From the NCBI GenBank assembly GCA_018335575.1, contig JAGXRT010000064.1, positions 1 through 64,000 on the forward strand: a stretch of DNA of 64,000 nt. Reading direction: 5' to 3'. Both the position numbers and the translations under genes were made by a program. Origin of the DNA: Bacteroidota bacterium. GTDB taxonomy: Bacteria > Bacteroidota > Bacteroidia > Flavobacteriales > Flavobacteriaceae. The first letter of the stretch is position 1. Each line of letters starts with the position of its first letter. Under the pieces are notes generated by a model that did no database searches, was not told the DNA's origin, and saw nothing but the letters and a program-made list of their open reading frames with translations. Below, one piece after another: positions 8,700 through 18,216 of this stretch.

Positions 8700-10850
8700 A
8701 TGAAAAAATTAGTTCTAGTACTGTTTCTATTAACAGGAATAATATCAGCTCAACAAAAAAATGTAACTATTGATGAAATTTGGAATGGTACTTTTAGAGC
8801 AGATCGCATGCAGTCTTTCAGAGCACTTAATGGCAATTTTTACAGCGTTTTAAATTTTGACCGAATAACCAGAACTTCTTCTATAGATAAATACGACTTT
8901 TCTACTTTAGAAAAAGTAGCTACAATTGTTAGTTCTAAAGAAAATCTGATTTTAAAAAACATTCAGGATTATACTTTCAATGCAGATGAAACAAAATTGT
9001 TAATCAATACAGAATCAAAGCCTATTTACCGTCATTCTTCTTTAGGAAAGTATTTTGTTTATGATATCAATTCTAAAACAATTAACGAAGTTGATTCTGA
9101 TTTTATTCAAGAACCCTTATTTTCACCAGACAGTAAAAAGGTAGCATTTGTAAAAAACAACAATATTTACATCAAAAATCTTGAAAATCAAGAGATAACT
9201 CAAGTTACTTTTGATGGTAAAAAAAATCATATCATCAACGGTATTGCAGACTGGGTTTATGAAGAAGAATTTTCTTTTGTTAGAGCTTTTGAGTGGAATT
9301 CAGATAGTAGCCAATTAGCTTTTATAAAATTTGATGAACAACTGGTTCCGGAGTTTTCAATGGATATTTATGGCACTAAACTTTATCCTACTCAAGAAGT
9401 TTTTAAATACCCTAAAGCCGGAGAAAAAAATGCAGTTGTAACCCTTCATTCGTTTAATGTAATAAGCAAAAATATTAGCAACATTAAACTTGACAATTAC
9501 GAATACATCCCTAGAATTAAATGGAGTAACAAGGCCAATTTATTGTCTGTTATTACACTCAACAGACATCAGAATGATTTAAAATTATATCTTATTGACC
9601 CTCAGTTAAATCAATCTAAATTAGTATTGCAAGAAATTGATAAAGCCTATGTAGATATTCATGATAATTTAACTTTTTTAAGTGATAACAGTTTTATATG
9701 GACCTCAGAAAAAGACGGATTTAACCATATTTACCATTATGACGAGAGTGGAAAATTAAAAAATCAGCTTACAAAAGGCACTTGGGAAGTAACCAATTTT
9801 TACGGAGTTGATGAAAAAAACAAGTTGGTGTATTATCAATCAGTAGAAGATGGGTCTATCAATAGAAGTGTATATGTAATCGGTTTAAATGGAAAAAACA
9901 AAAAACGCCTAAATTCCTCTATTGGTACAAACAGCGCATCGTTTAGTAAAAATTATATGTATTACATTAATACTTTTTCTGATGTGAACACACCTGTAAC
10001 TTACACCTTACATAAATCAAACGGCCTTAAAATAAAAGACATCATTACCAATGATAATTTAAAAAACAAGTATGCGCAATACAATTTTGCTGCCAAAGAG
10101 TTTTTTACTTTAAAAACAATAAATGGAAATTTCAATGCTTGGATTATTAAACCAACCAATTTTGATGAAACTAAAAAATATCCATTATTGATGTTTCAAT
10201 ATTCAGGGCCAGGTTCTCAAAGCGTAAGTAATTCATGGGCTTCTTCCAACGATTTATGGCATCAACATCTTGCTCAGCAAGGCTATGCAGTTGTTTGTGT
10301 CGATGGAAGAGGAACAGGATATTTAGGTGCAGCATTCAAAAAAATGACCTATAAGGAATTAGGAAAATACGAGGTAATCGATCAAATAGAAGCTGCTAAA
10401 GAACTTGGAAAACTAGACTACATTGATGCAAACCGAATAGGAATTTGGGGCTGGAGTTACGGAGGATTTATGTCTTCCAATGCAATATTAAAAGGAAATG
10501 ACGTGTTTAAAATGGCCATTGCAGTAGCACCAGTTACTAGTTGGCGTTATTACGACAGTATTTATACAGAGCGCTTTATGCAAACTCCTCAAGAAAACCC
10601 AAGTGGTTATGATGATAACTCACCTATAAATCATGTAGATAAATTAAAAGGAAGTTATTTATTGGTACACGGTACTGCCGATGATAATGTTCATGTTCAA
10701 AACACTATGCAAATGATTGAAGCACTTACACAAGCCAATAAGCAATTTGAATGGGCGGTTTATCCCGATAAAAACCATGGTATTTACGGCGGAAAAACCC
10801 GTCATCATTTATTTCAAAAAATGACTGACTTTATTCTTAAAAATTTATAA
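8700..10850 (+). CDS. S9 family prolyl oligopeptidase / dipeptidyl peptidase IV-like
   Basis: C-terminal GIWGWSYGGFMSS nucleophile motif, catalytic region HGTADDNVH and DKNHGI, N-terminal DPP-IV propeller, signal peptide. Confidence 0.9.
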   Translation: MKKLVLVLFLLTGIISAQQKNVTIDEIWNGTFRADRMQSFRALNGNFYSVLNFDRITRTSSIDKYDFSTLEKVATIVSSKENLILKNIQDYTFNADETKLLINTESKPIYRHSSLGKYFVYDINSKTINEVDSDFIQEPLFSPDSKKVAFVKNNNIYIKNLENQEITQVTFDGKKNHIINGIADWVYEEEFSFVRAFEWNSDSSQLAFIKFDEQLVPEFSMDIYGTKLYPTQEVFKYPKAGEKNAVVTLHSFNVISKNISNIKLDNYEYIPRIKWSNKANLLSVITLNRHQNDLKLYLIDPQLNQSKLVLQEIDKAYVDIHDNLTFLSDNSFIWTSEKDGFNHIYHYDESGKLKNQLTKGTWEVTNFYGVDEKNKLVYYQSVEDGSINRSVYVIGLNGKNKKRLNSSIGTNSASFSKNYMYYINTFSDVNTPVTYTLHKSNGLKIKDIITNDNLKNKYAQYNFAAKEFFTLKTINGNFNAWIIKPTNFDETKKYPLLMFQYSGPGSQSVSNSWASSNDLWHQHLAQQGYAVVCVDGRGTGYLGAAFKKMTYKELGKYEVIDQIEAAKELGKLDYIDANRIGIWGWSYGGFMSSNAILKGNDVFKMAIAVAPVTSWRYYDSIYTERFMQTPQENPSGYDDNSPINHVDKLKGSYLLVHGTADDNVHVQNTMQMIEALTQANKQFEWAVYPDKNHGIYGGKTRHHLFQKMTDFILKNL

Positions 10851-10921
10851 TCGATCTAATTAATAAATTAAGTACATTTATCAACTTAAAAATCAACTTT
10901 TAACTATAAAAATTAACTATT

Positions 10922-12412
10922 ATGGCGTTTAAATCAATAAGTCAAGGTCATCCTCAAGGGTTAATGACTTTATTTTTCTCAGAAATGTGGGAACGCGTTT
11001 GTTACTACGGAATGCGCGTACTCTTAACCTTATATTTAGTAAAATCATTAATGAAAGGCGATGCCGATGCTGCTTTAATATACGGTGCATATACAGGTCT
11101 TGTTTATGCAGCTCCAATTTTAGGCGGTAGAATGGCCGACAAATACCTTGGTTATAAAAACGCGGTTTTATTCGGTGCAATTTTAATGGCTATTGGTGAG
11201 TTCTTAATCTTAGGAGGAACTGAAGAGTTTTTAATGATTGGTATGGGAGCATTAATTGTTGGTAATGGATATTTTAAAGCAAATATTTCAACCATCGTTG
11301 GTAAACTTTATGAAGATGGCGACCCAAGAAGAGACTCTGGTTTTACAATTTTTTACATCGGTATTAACATTGGTGCTTTACTAGCTACTACTGTAATTGC
11401 ATATGTTGGTGAGACCTATGGATTTAAATACGGATTCGGATTAGCCGGTTTTGGTATGTTGTTAGGATTGTTAGTTTTCTGGACAGGAAGACACAATTAT
11501 GCTGCTGCACCCGGATTAAATTTTACCGAAGAAGGCAAACAAAAAGTAGTTGGATTTTTAAATAAAGCACATTTAGTTTACATTTTATCGTTTGTGTTAA
11601 TTCCGCTTTGTTACTTCTTAATCTACCAAAATAGCTGGATGGATTACATCCTAATAACCTTATTCTTATTTATTTCATACACCTTAGTAAAAGCTGGGGT
11701 TGCTGCCGATGCAGAACAAAAAGTTTCTATTTGGAAAGACCGAATGATTGCCTTAATTATTTTCATGTTAATAAATATTACATTTTGGGCATGTTTTGAA
11801 CAAGCAGGAACTTCGTTAACCTTATTTGCTGACAGAAATGTTGACAGAGTTATTTTTGGCTGGGAAATGCCTGCTTCTATGACACAGTTTTTCAATCCAT
11901 TTTTCATTATTGTTTTCGGGTCTATTTTCTCTGTAATGTGGGTTAAGTTATCTAGTATTGGTAAAAATCCAAGTATTCCGTTAAAATTTGCATTTGGTAT
12001 TTTACAATTAGCCTTAGGATTCTTAGTTACCAATATTGGTTTACAATTTGTAAACGAAGCGTATCAAGTGCCGTTAATTACATTAGTAGTTTTATACCTA
12101 TTACATACAACAGGTGAATTATTTTTGTCGCCTATCGGATTGTCGATGGTTACCAAGTTATCGCCTAAAAACATAGCCGGAACTGCTATGGGTGCGTGGT
12201 TCTTAAGTTTTGCGATTGCTAACTATCTTGGTGGGCAAATTGCAGCTTTAACAGGAGGACACGGTGAAGGTGGACAAGTATTAACAGCTGGTGAAGGATT
12301 GGCAAAATACATTTCAATATTCTCAACCATTGGATTTGTATTAATTGGTATAGCTTTAATAATTATACTGTTTAATAAATCACTTAAAAAGTTAATGCAC
12401 GGCGTTGTTTAA
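10922..12412 (+). CDS. POT-family peptide MFS transporter (copy 1)
   Basis: SEMWERVCYYGMR (ExxER motif), multi-TM, FWACFEQAGTSLTLFADR. Confidence 0.9.
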   Translation: MAFKSISQGHPQGLMTLFFSEMWERVCYYGMRVLLTLYLVKSLMKGDADAALIYGAYTGLVYAAPILGGRMADKYLGYKNAVLFGAILMAIGEFLILGGTEEFLMIGMGALIVGNGYFKANISTIVGKLYEDGDPRRDSGFTIFYIGINIGALLATTVIAYVGETYGFKYGFGLAGFGMLLGLLVFWTGRHNYAAAPGLNFTEEGKQKVVGFLNKAHLVYILSFVLIPLCYFLIYQNSWMDYILITLFLFISYTLVKAGVAADAEQKVSIWKDRMIALIIFMLINITFWACFEQAGTSLTLFADRNVDRVIFGWEMPASMTQFFNPFFIIVFGSIFSVMWVKLSSIGKNPSIPLKFAFGILQLALGFLVTNIGLQFVNEAYQVPLITLVVLYLLHTTGELFLSPIGLSMVTKLSPKNIAGTAMGAWFLSFAIANYLGGQIAALTGGHGEGGQVLTAGEGLAKYISIFSTIGFVLIGIALIIILFNKSLKKLMHGVV

Positions 12413-12443
12413 CTCGCATGACTTTTTTTAACAAACATAACAA

Positions 12444-12480
12444 CAAAGGCTCTGGAATTATAAATTCTGGAGCTTTTCTT
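12444..12480 (+). terminator. putative intrinsic terminator after POT copy 1
   Basis: AAAGGCTCTGGAATT / AATTCTGGAGCTTTT hairpin (some G-U pairs) followed by T-rich sequence. Confidence 0.55.
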
Positions 12481-12499
12481 ATAAATACTGGTACTTTTA

Positions 12500-13987
12500 A
12501 TGGCAATACTTAAACCAAATTCGTTAGACGAGATTCAAAATTTTGAAGGAAAATATCCAAAGCAACTTTGGTATTTATTCTTTAGTGAAATGTGGGAGCG
12601 CTTCAGCTTTTACGGCATGCGTGGCATGTTAACCTTTTTTATGGTTGACCAACTCTTTTTTAACGAAGAAGCAGCAAACCTTCAATACGGTGCAACCCAA
12701 GCGTTTGTTTATGCCTTTACCTTTATTGGCGGTTTATTTGCCGATAAAATATTAGGTTACCGAAAATCTCTGTTCTGGGGAGGATTAATGATGATAATTG
12801 GTAGTGCTATACTGGCGCTCGATCCAAAATCATTTTTCTTCTTAGGAATTTCTTTTACAGTAATTGGAACAGGATTTTTTAAACCTAATATTTCTGCCAT
12901 GGTTGGCACATTGTACAAACCTCAGGATGTTAGACGCGATGCTGGGTTTTCACTGTTTTATTCGGGAATAAATATCGGAGCGCTTTTAGGAGGATATATC
13001 TGTGTGTTTATTGGCAAGAGTTACTCTTGGAATTTAGCATTTGGTTTAGCAGGTATTGTAATGACAATTAGTTTATTTACATTCCTTTTTACTCAAAAAA
13101 GTTTAGGCCCAATTGGAATATCGCCTTTGCTTAATCTAACAACTGCAAAAAGAAAATTATTTGAATATTTAACCTACGGAGGTTCATTAATTGCCATACC
13201 TATAATTTTGGTAATGGTTTCTAACCCAGATTATACAGATTATTTTATGTATACTATTGGTCCGGCAACCCTAATTTACCTGTTTCTTGAAATGCGAAAA
13301 TTCTCGTTTGAAGAGAACAAAAAACTAATTGCAGCTTTAATTTTTATCGTATTTTCAATTTTCTTCTGGGCATTTTTTGAACAAAGCGGTGGCTCATTAA
13401 GTTTATTTGCAGCCAACAATTTAGATAATGATTTTATGGGAGTTCCGTTGGATCCTAATGGAGTTAACAACGCTGCCAATGCACTATTCGTGATTGGTTT
13501 TGCACCGTTAATTGGAATCTTTTGGCTGTGGTTAAGCAAACGTAAAAAAGAGCCCAATACGGTGGTAAAATTTGGACTAGGATTTATCTTTTTAGCTTTG
13601 GCATTCTATATTTTTTACGCTACACGTTTTTTTGCCAATCAAGATGGGATAACCTCCTTAGAAATATTTACTACAGCTTATTTAGTTATAACTTTTGGAG
13701 AAATTTGCTTATCTCCGATTGGATTATCAATTATGACAAAATTATCACCACAATCTTTACAAGGTATGATGATGGGAATGTGGTTTTTAGCCAGTGCCTA
13801 CGGACAATATGTAGCCGGAATTTTAGGCGCCGGTATGGCCAAAGCAAATGAAAATGCTACTAAAATGGAAAAATTAATTGCCTATACAGACGGCTATTAC
13901 CAGCTGGCGGGGTATGCACTTATTGCCGGAATTGTACTAATCCTCATTTCGCCATTTGTTCGAAAATTAATGCAAGAAATTAAATAG
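12500..13987 (+). CDS. POT-family peptide MFS transporter (copy 2)
   Basis: SEMWERFSFYGMRGMLTFFMV, FWAFFEQSGGSLSLFA. Confidence 0.9.
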   Translation: MAILKPNSLDEIQNFEGKYPKQLWYLFFSEMWERFSFYGMRGMLTFFMVDQLFFNEEAANLQYGATQAFVYAFTFIGGLFADKILGYRKSLFWGGLMMIIGSAILALDPKSFFFLGISFTVIGTGFFKPNISAMVGTLYKPQDVRRDAGFSLFYSGINIGALLGGYICVFIGKSYSWNLAFGLAGIVMTISLFTFLFTQKSLGPIGISPLLNLTTAKRKLFEYLTYGGSLIAIPIILVMVSNPDYTDYFMYTIGPATLIYLFLEMRKFSFEENKKLIAALIFIVFSIFFWAFFEQSGGSLSLFAANNLDNDFMGVPLDPNGVNNAANALFVIGFAPLIGIFWLWLSKRKKEPNTVVKFGLGFIFLALAFYIFYATRFFANQDGITSLEIFTTAYLVITFGEICLSPIGLSIMTKLSPQSLQGMMMGMWFLASAYGQYVAGILGAGMAKANENATKMEKLIAYTDGYYQLAGYALIAGIVLILISPFVRKLMQEIK

Positions 13988-13998
13988 AAACTATAGTT

Positions 13999-15471
13999 AT
14001 GAATACAAACAAATCATTTTTTAGTGTCATGAAGTCTTATAATAAGAACTTCTGGCTTGCCAGTACCATGGAACTATTTGAACGTTGGGCATGGTATGGA
14101 CTATTTGCTGTACTAGCACTTTATTTAACTGGATCTACAGATGATGGTGGTTTAGGATTTACACATACCGAAAAAGGACAAATAATGGGTATTGTAACAG
14201 CTATCCTTTATCTCTTACCAATGATTACAGGAGTAATTGCCGATAAAATTGGCTATAAAATTTCATTAATTATTGCCTATGTACTGCTTATTTCTGGATA
14301 TTATTTTATGGGCGAAGTAAGTAGTTATACCGCTGTGTTTTTAGTTTTTTTATGGGTAGCTGTTGGTGCAGCCATGTTTAAACCAGTGGCTTCTGCTATC
14401 ATTACCAAAAACACCGACGAATCTAATTCTACCTTGGGATTTGGAATTTTTTATATGAGTGTTAATATTGGTGGATTTGTTGGTCCGGCTTTTTCATCAA
14501 CTTTAAGAACACAGTTTGGTTGGAAAATTATCTTTTTACAAGCAGCCATAGTTATTGCTTTAAACTTGATTATTCTGCTATTGTTTTATAAAGAAAAAGA
14601 CCGAGAAAAAAGCACAGATACCATGTCTGAAGCTATCGTAGGTGCAATTAAAAACATCTGGGAAGCTGTCAGAGATACTCGATTATCTGTGTTGTTAGTT
14701 ATTATGATTGGTTTTTGGACCATGTTTAACCAATTATTTTACACCCTACCAACCTTTATAGAAGACTGGGTAAATACCAATGCATTACACAATTCAATTG
14801 CAGAAATTTCGCCTTGGTTAGCAAGTTTTATGAGTGGTGGAGGAACATCTGTAAACCCGGAAATGTTAATTAATATTGATGCCGGGGCTATTATTCTCTT
14901 TCAGTTAATTGTATCCTATTTCGTGTTAAAAGTACGTCATGTCAGTGCTATGATTACTGGTTTTACAGTGGCTTCTATTGGTATTGGTATTACGTTTTAT
15001 ACCGGAAATGGTATTTTTACTATTATAGGTATTGTGATTTTTGCCTTGGGAGAAATGATGACCAATCCAACCTTTTCTTCCTTTATTGCGTTAATATCGC
15101 CTAAAGGAAAAGAAGCATTATACATGGGGACCTATTTCTTACCTATATTTTTAGGAAACTTTTTAACAACATTTATTTCAGGGAATTTATACCAAGCTTG
15201 GTCTGATAAATTAAGCTTATTGCAAACCGAAATGGGTAACAGAGGGATTGAAATGCCTGAAATTACTAAAGAATTTACCAAAAACGATTATTTTGCAATG
15301 GCATCTGATAAAATGGGGATGACAGAAATTGAAATGACTCAATTTATTTGGGATACTTACAATCCTAATAAAATATGGTATGTCATTGTAGGTATTGGTG
15401 TAGTAACAATTTTAGCACTTAGCATCTACGACCGTTTGGTTATTCGTCCTAAAGAAAAACGAACAGTTTAA
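13999..15471 (+). CDS. POT-like MFS transporter (copy 3, divergent)
   Basis: MELFERWAWYGLFAVLALYL, multi-TM, same orientation with short spacing. Confidence 0.8.
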   Translation: MNTNKSFFSVMKSYNKNFWLASTMELFERWAWYGLFAVLALYLTGSTDDGGLGFTHTEKGQIMGIVTAILYLLPMITGVIADKIGYKISLIIAYVLLISGYYFMGEVSSYTAVFLVFLWVAVGAAMFKPVASAIITKNTDESNSTLGFGIFYMSVNIGGFVGPAFSSTLRTQFGWKIIFLQAAIVIALNLIILLLFYKEKDREKSTDTMSEAIVGAIKNIWEAVRDTRLSVLLVIMIGFWTMFNQLFYTLPTFIEDWVNTNALHNSIAEISPWLASFMSGGGTSVNPEMLINIDAGAIILFQLIVSYFVLKVRHVSAMITGFTVASIGIGITFYTGNGIFTIIGIVIFALGEMMTNPTFSSFIALISPKGKEALYMGTYFLPIFLGNFLTTFISGNLYQAWSDKLSLLQTEMGNRGIEMPEITKEFTKNDYFAMASDKMGMTEIEMTQFIWDTYNPNKIWYVIVGIGVVTILALSIYDRLVIRPKEKRTV

Positions 15472-15480
15472 TTTTTTAAA

Positions 15481-15512
15481 AAACGTCCCGTAATAATCGG
15501 GACGTTTTTTTT
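15481..15512 (+). terminator. intrinsic terminator
   Basis: Perfect 10-bp stem AAACGTCCCG-TAATAAT-CGGGACGTTT followed by T run. Confidence 0.85.
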
Positions 15513-15552
15513 GTATCTTGCGGCTTTTTAAAACTTAATCTACTGTAAAATA

Positions 15553-17574
15553 ATGAATACAACATCAAACGAATTTTTTAAAACCCAAGTCTTAGGACAT
15601 CCAGCGGGTCTTTTTGTATTGTTCTTCACAGAAATGTGGGAGCGTTTTTCGTTTTACGGAATGCGCGCTTTATTGGTTTTGTTCTTAGTAAGCTCACTAG
15701 GTATTGGTGGTTGGGACTGGCCACGTGAAAATGCATTAGCACTATACGGTACGTATACAGCTTTATTGTATTTAACTCCAATAGTTGGTGGAATGTTAGC
15801 CGATAAATACTTAGGAAACCGCATGGCTATTGTTATTGGTGCCGTGATTATGACCTTAGGTCACGCCAGTATGGCAATAGAATCTAATCCTGTATTTTTA
15901 TACCTCGGATTAGCTCTTTTGGTTATAGGAACAGGATTTTTTAAGCCTAATATGACTTCTTTTATATCTATTCTCTACAAAGATTTTCCTGAGAAAAAAG
16001 ATGGGGCATTTACAATATTTTATATGGGTGTTAATGCAGGAGCATTTTTAGGCATTATGCTTTGCGGATATTTAGGCGAAATCTTAGGTTGGAGCTGGGG
16101 ATTTGGATTGGCTGGTATTTTTATGTTATTAGGTTTATTACAGTTTACACTGGCACAAGGTATTTTTGGTGATGTAGGGGCAAAACCAATCAAAATAGAT
16201 GCTAAAGCTCCGGTAATTAATCCAGAAGACAAATTAAATCCGTTTACGCTTATCGATAAAATATTGGTAGCTATTGTTTCTGTGGCTGGTTTAACCTGGG
16301 TTATAAATGATCCTCTATCAAAAATAGGTGATTTTAATATGTTGCGTTTTGGTGGAGTTGATTATTCTAACATCACTATAATTATCACATTGCTTTTATT
16401 CTTGTATTTATTAGGTTCTAGAATTCTACGCTATAGCGAAATTACCAGAGACCGCATGATTGCAGTTGTAATCTTTGCGTTTTTCATCATTTTCTTCTGG
16501 GCTTCATTTGAACAAGCAGGTGGGTCTATGAGTATTTTTGCTAAAGATTATACCAACAGAATTTTATCGGGCGATGCTGCTTTGTACTTTAATATCATTG
16601 ATATAATTATTACAGTTGTACCTATTGCTATTATTACCTACGTGCTGTTTTTACTATTTAAAGTAACCTTTAGAAGGTATTTGGTATCTAACTTAATTTT
16701 AGGTTTTAGCTTTGTTTTAATATGGAGTATTGTTATTTGGAAGATTAACAACAATTTTAGTACGTTTTCGTATGAAATTTCGTATCCTACGTATCAGGCT
16801 GTTTCAGTAAATGATTTGGGTGAAGAAATTAAAAGCGAAGGCATTATAACTTCTCAAACCATAGTTCCAGAAAATGCTATAATTGAAAATAAAGTAACAG
16901 TAATAAGATCGTCAACAGAATATGTAAAAGACGATAAAGTTTCTATTATTGACCTCGATAAAAAAGGAACGAATTTTAAATACATTCCTCACGATAAAGC
17001 GCAACAAATAGATACCGTAATTTCAGCTTCCATCATCCAAAAGAAAGACAACGAAATTCAAATTCCAGCAACTTGGTTTTTAATTTTAAACTCCTTGTTT
17101 ATCATCACTTTTGCGCCTTTATTTTCGCGTTGGTGGGAAAGTAAATACAATCCCAATCCCGCTGCAAAATACGCCATTGGGTTGTTCTTTTTAGGAACTG
17201 GATTTGCCTTTTTAGCTTATGGTGCTGCCGGCATTCCGCAAGGAGCTACAACGGCATCAGTTAGTATGGCTTGGCTTGTTTTAGCTTATTTGTTCTTAAC
17301 CTTAGGTGAACTTTGTGTGTCTCCAGTAGGATTATCGTATGTAAGTAAATTAGTACCTGCCAGAATGATTGCTTTTATGTATGGTGTGTGGTATTTAGCA
17401 TTGGCAATAGGTAATAAAACATCGGGTAAAATGGGAGCAATGATTGACGATATTACCGCAAATTACGATATCTCAACATTTTTCTTGATTTTTACGTTTG
17501 TGCCTATGAGTATTGGAGTAATTGCTTTATTATTAAATCCGGTGTTAAAAAAATTAATGCACGGTGTTAAATAG
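15553..17574 (+). CDS. POT-family peptide MFS transporter (copy 4, with about 110-aa hydrophilic insertion)
   Basis: TEMWERFSFYGMRALLVLFLV, FWASFEQAGGSMSIFA, C-terminal KKLMHGVK matching copy 1 KKLMHGVV. Confidence 0.88.
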   Translation: MNTTSNEFFKTQVLGHPAGLFVLFFTEMWERFSFYGMRALLVLFLVSSLGIGGWDWPRENALALYGTYTALLYLTPIVGGMLADKYLGNRMAIVIGAVIMTLGHASMAIESNPVFLYLGLALLVIGTGFFKPNMTSFISILYKDFPEKKDGAFTIFYMGVNAGAFLGIMLCGYLGEILGWSWGFGLAGIFMLLGLLQFTLAQGIFGDVGAKPIKIDAKAPVINPEDKLNPFTLIDKILVAIVSVAGLTWVINDPLSKIGDFNMLRFGGVDYSNITIIITLLLFLYLLGSRILRYSEITRDRMIAVVIFAFFIIFFWASFEQAGGSMSIFAKDYTNRILSGDAALYFNIIDIIITVVPIAIITYVLFLLFKVTFRRYLVSNLILGFSFVLIWSIVIWKINNNFSTFSYEISYPTYQAVSVNDLGEEIKSEGIITSQTIVPENAIIENKVTVIRSSTEYVKDDKVSIIDLDKKGTNFKYIPHDKAQQIDTVISASIIQKKDNEIQIPATWFLILNSLFIITFAPLFSRWWESKYNPNPAAKYAIGLFFLGTGFAFLAYGAAGIPQGATTASVSMAWLVLAYLFLTLGELCVSPVGLSYVSKLVPARMIAFMYGVWYLALAIGNKTSGKMGAMIDDITANYDISTFFLIFTFVPMSIGVIALLLNPVLKKLMHGVK

Positions 17575-17658
17575 CAAGTTGTTTTATAAAATGTTCCATT
17601 TACTTTCGTATTTTTGGCAATGTTTTTGATTAAATAAGTTTTTATAAAAAATAATTAA

Positions 17659-18213
17659 ATGAAGAAATATATCATTTTAGTAGTTGTTGCCGTATTAAGT
17701 ATCACTACATATGCACAAAAAAAAGCAACCGAAATTAAGTGGATGACTATAGAACAGGCTGTTGAAGCTCAGAAAAAAAATCCAAAAAAAATAATGTTGG
17801 ATGCTTACACAACCTGGTGTGGTCCTTGTAAACTACTGGATAAAAACACTTTTTCTAATGCCGATTTGATTGCTTATGTAAACAAGAATTATTACGCTGT
17901 GAAATTTAATGCAGAAGGTAATGATGTAGTAAAGTATAATGGTAAAACCTATACAAACCCAGGTTTTGATCCTAAAAAAACTGGCAGAAACTCACAGCAT
18001 CAATTAAGTCAGGTTTTAGGTGTTACGGCATACCCAACTATATTATTTTTAGATGAAAAAGCAGCAATTATTACACCTGTAATTGGATACAGAACTGCTC
18101 AAGAGCTAGAGTTATACCTTACCTTTTTTAAGGAAGATAAGCACAAAGAAATTAAAGATCAGGAAAGTTGGGAGAAATACAGCGCTGCTTTTAAACCAAC
18201 ATTTACTGAATAA
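17659..18213 (+). CDS. thioredoxin-family protein, exported
   Basis: Signal peptide; TTWCGPCKLLDKNTF redox motif; VTAYPTILFLD cis-Pro region. Confidence 0.88.
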   Translation: MKKYIILVVVAVLSITTYAQKKATEIKWMTIEQAVEAQKKNPKKIMLDAYTTWCGPCKLLDKNTFSNADLIAYVNKNYYAVKFNAEGNDVVKYNGKTYTNPGFDPKKTGRNSQHQLSQVLGVTAYPTILFLDEKAAIITPVIGYRTAQELELYLTFFKEDKHKEIKDQESWEKYSAAFKPTFTE

Positions 18214-18216
18214 TTT

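Noticed and set aside
10929-12033. Antisense ORFs in the POT transporter region (10929-11180, 11644-12033)
   Set aside because: Opposite a well-conserved membrane protein gene, with no family signature; likely shadow frames of the coding strand
13276-13557. Antisense ORF in POT copy 2
   Set aside because: Shadow ORF of a clear transporter gene
16020-16232. Antisense ORF in POT copy 4
   Set aside because: Shadow ORF; Pro/Ala-rich composition typical of antisense to TM helices
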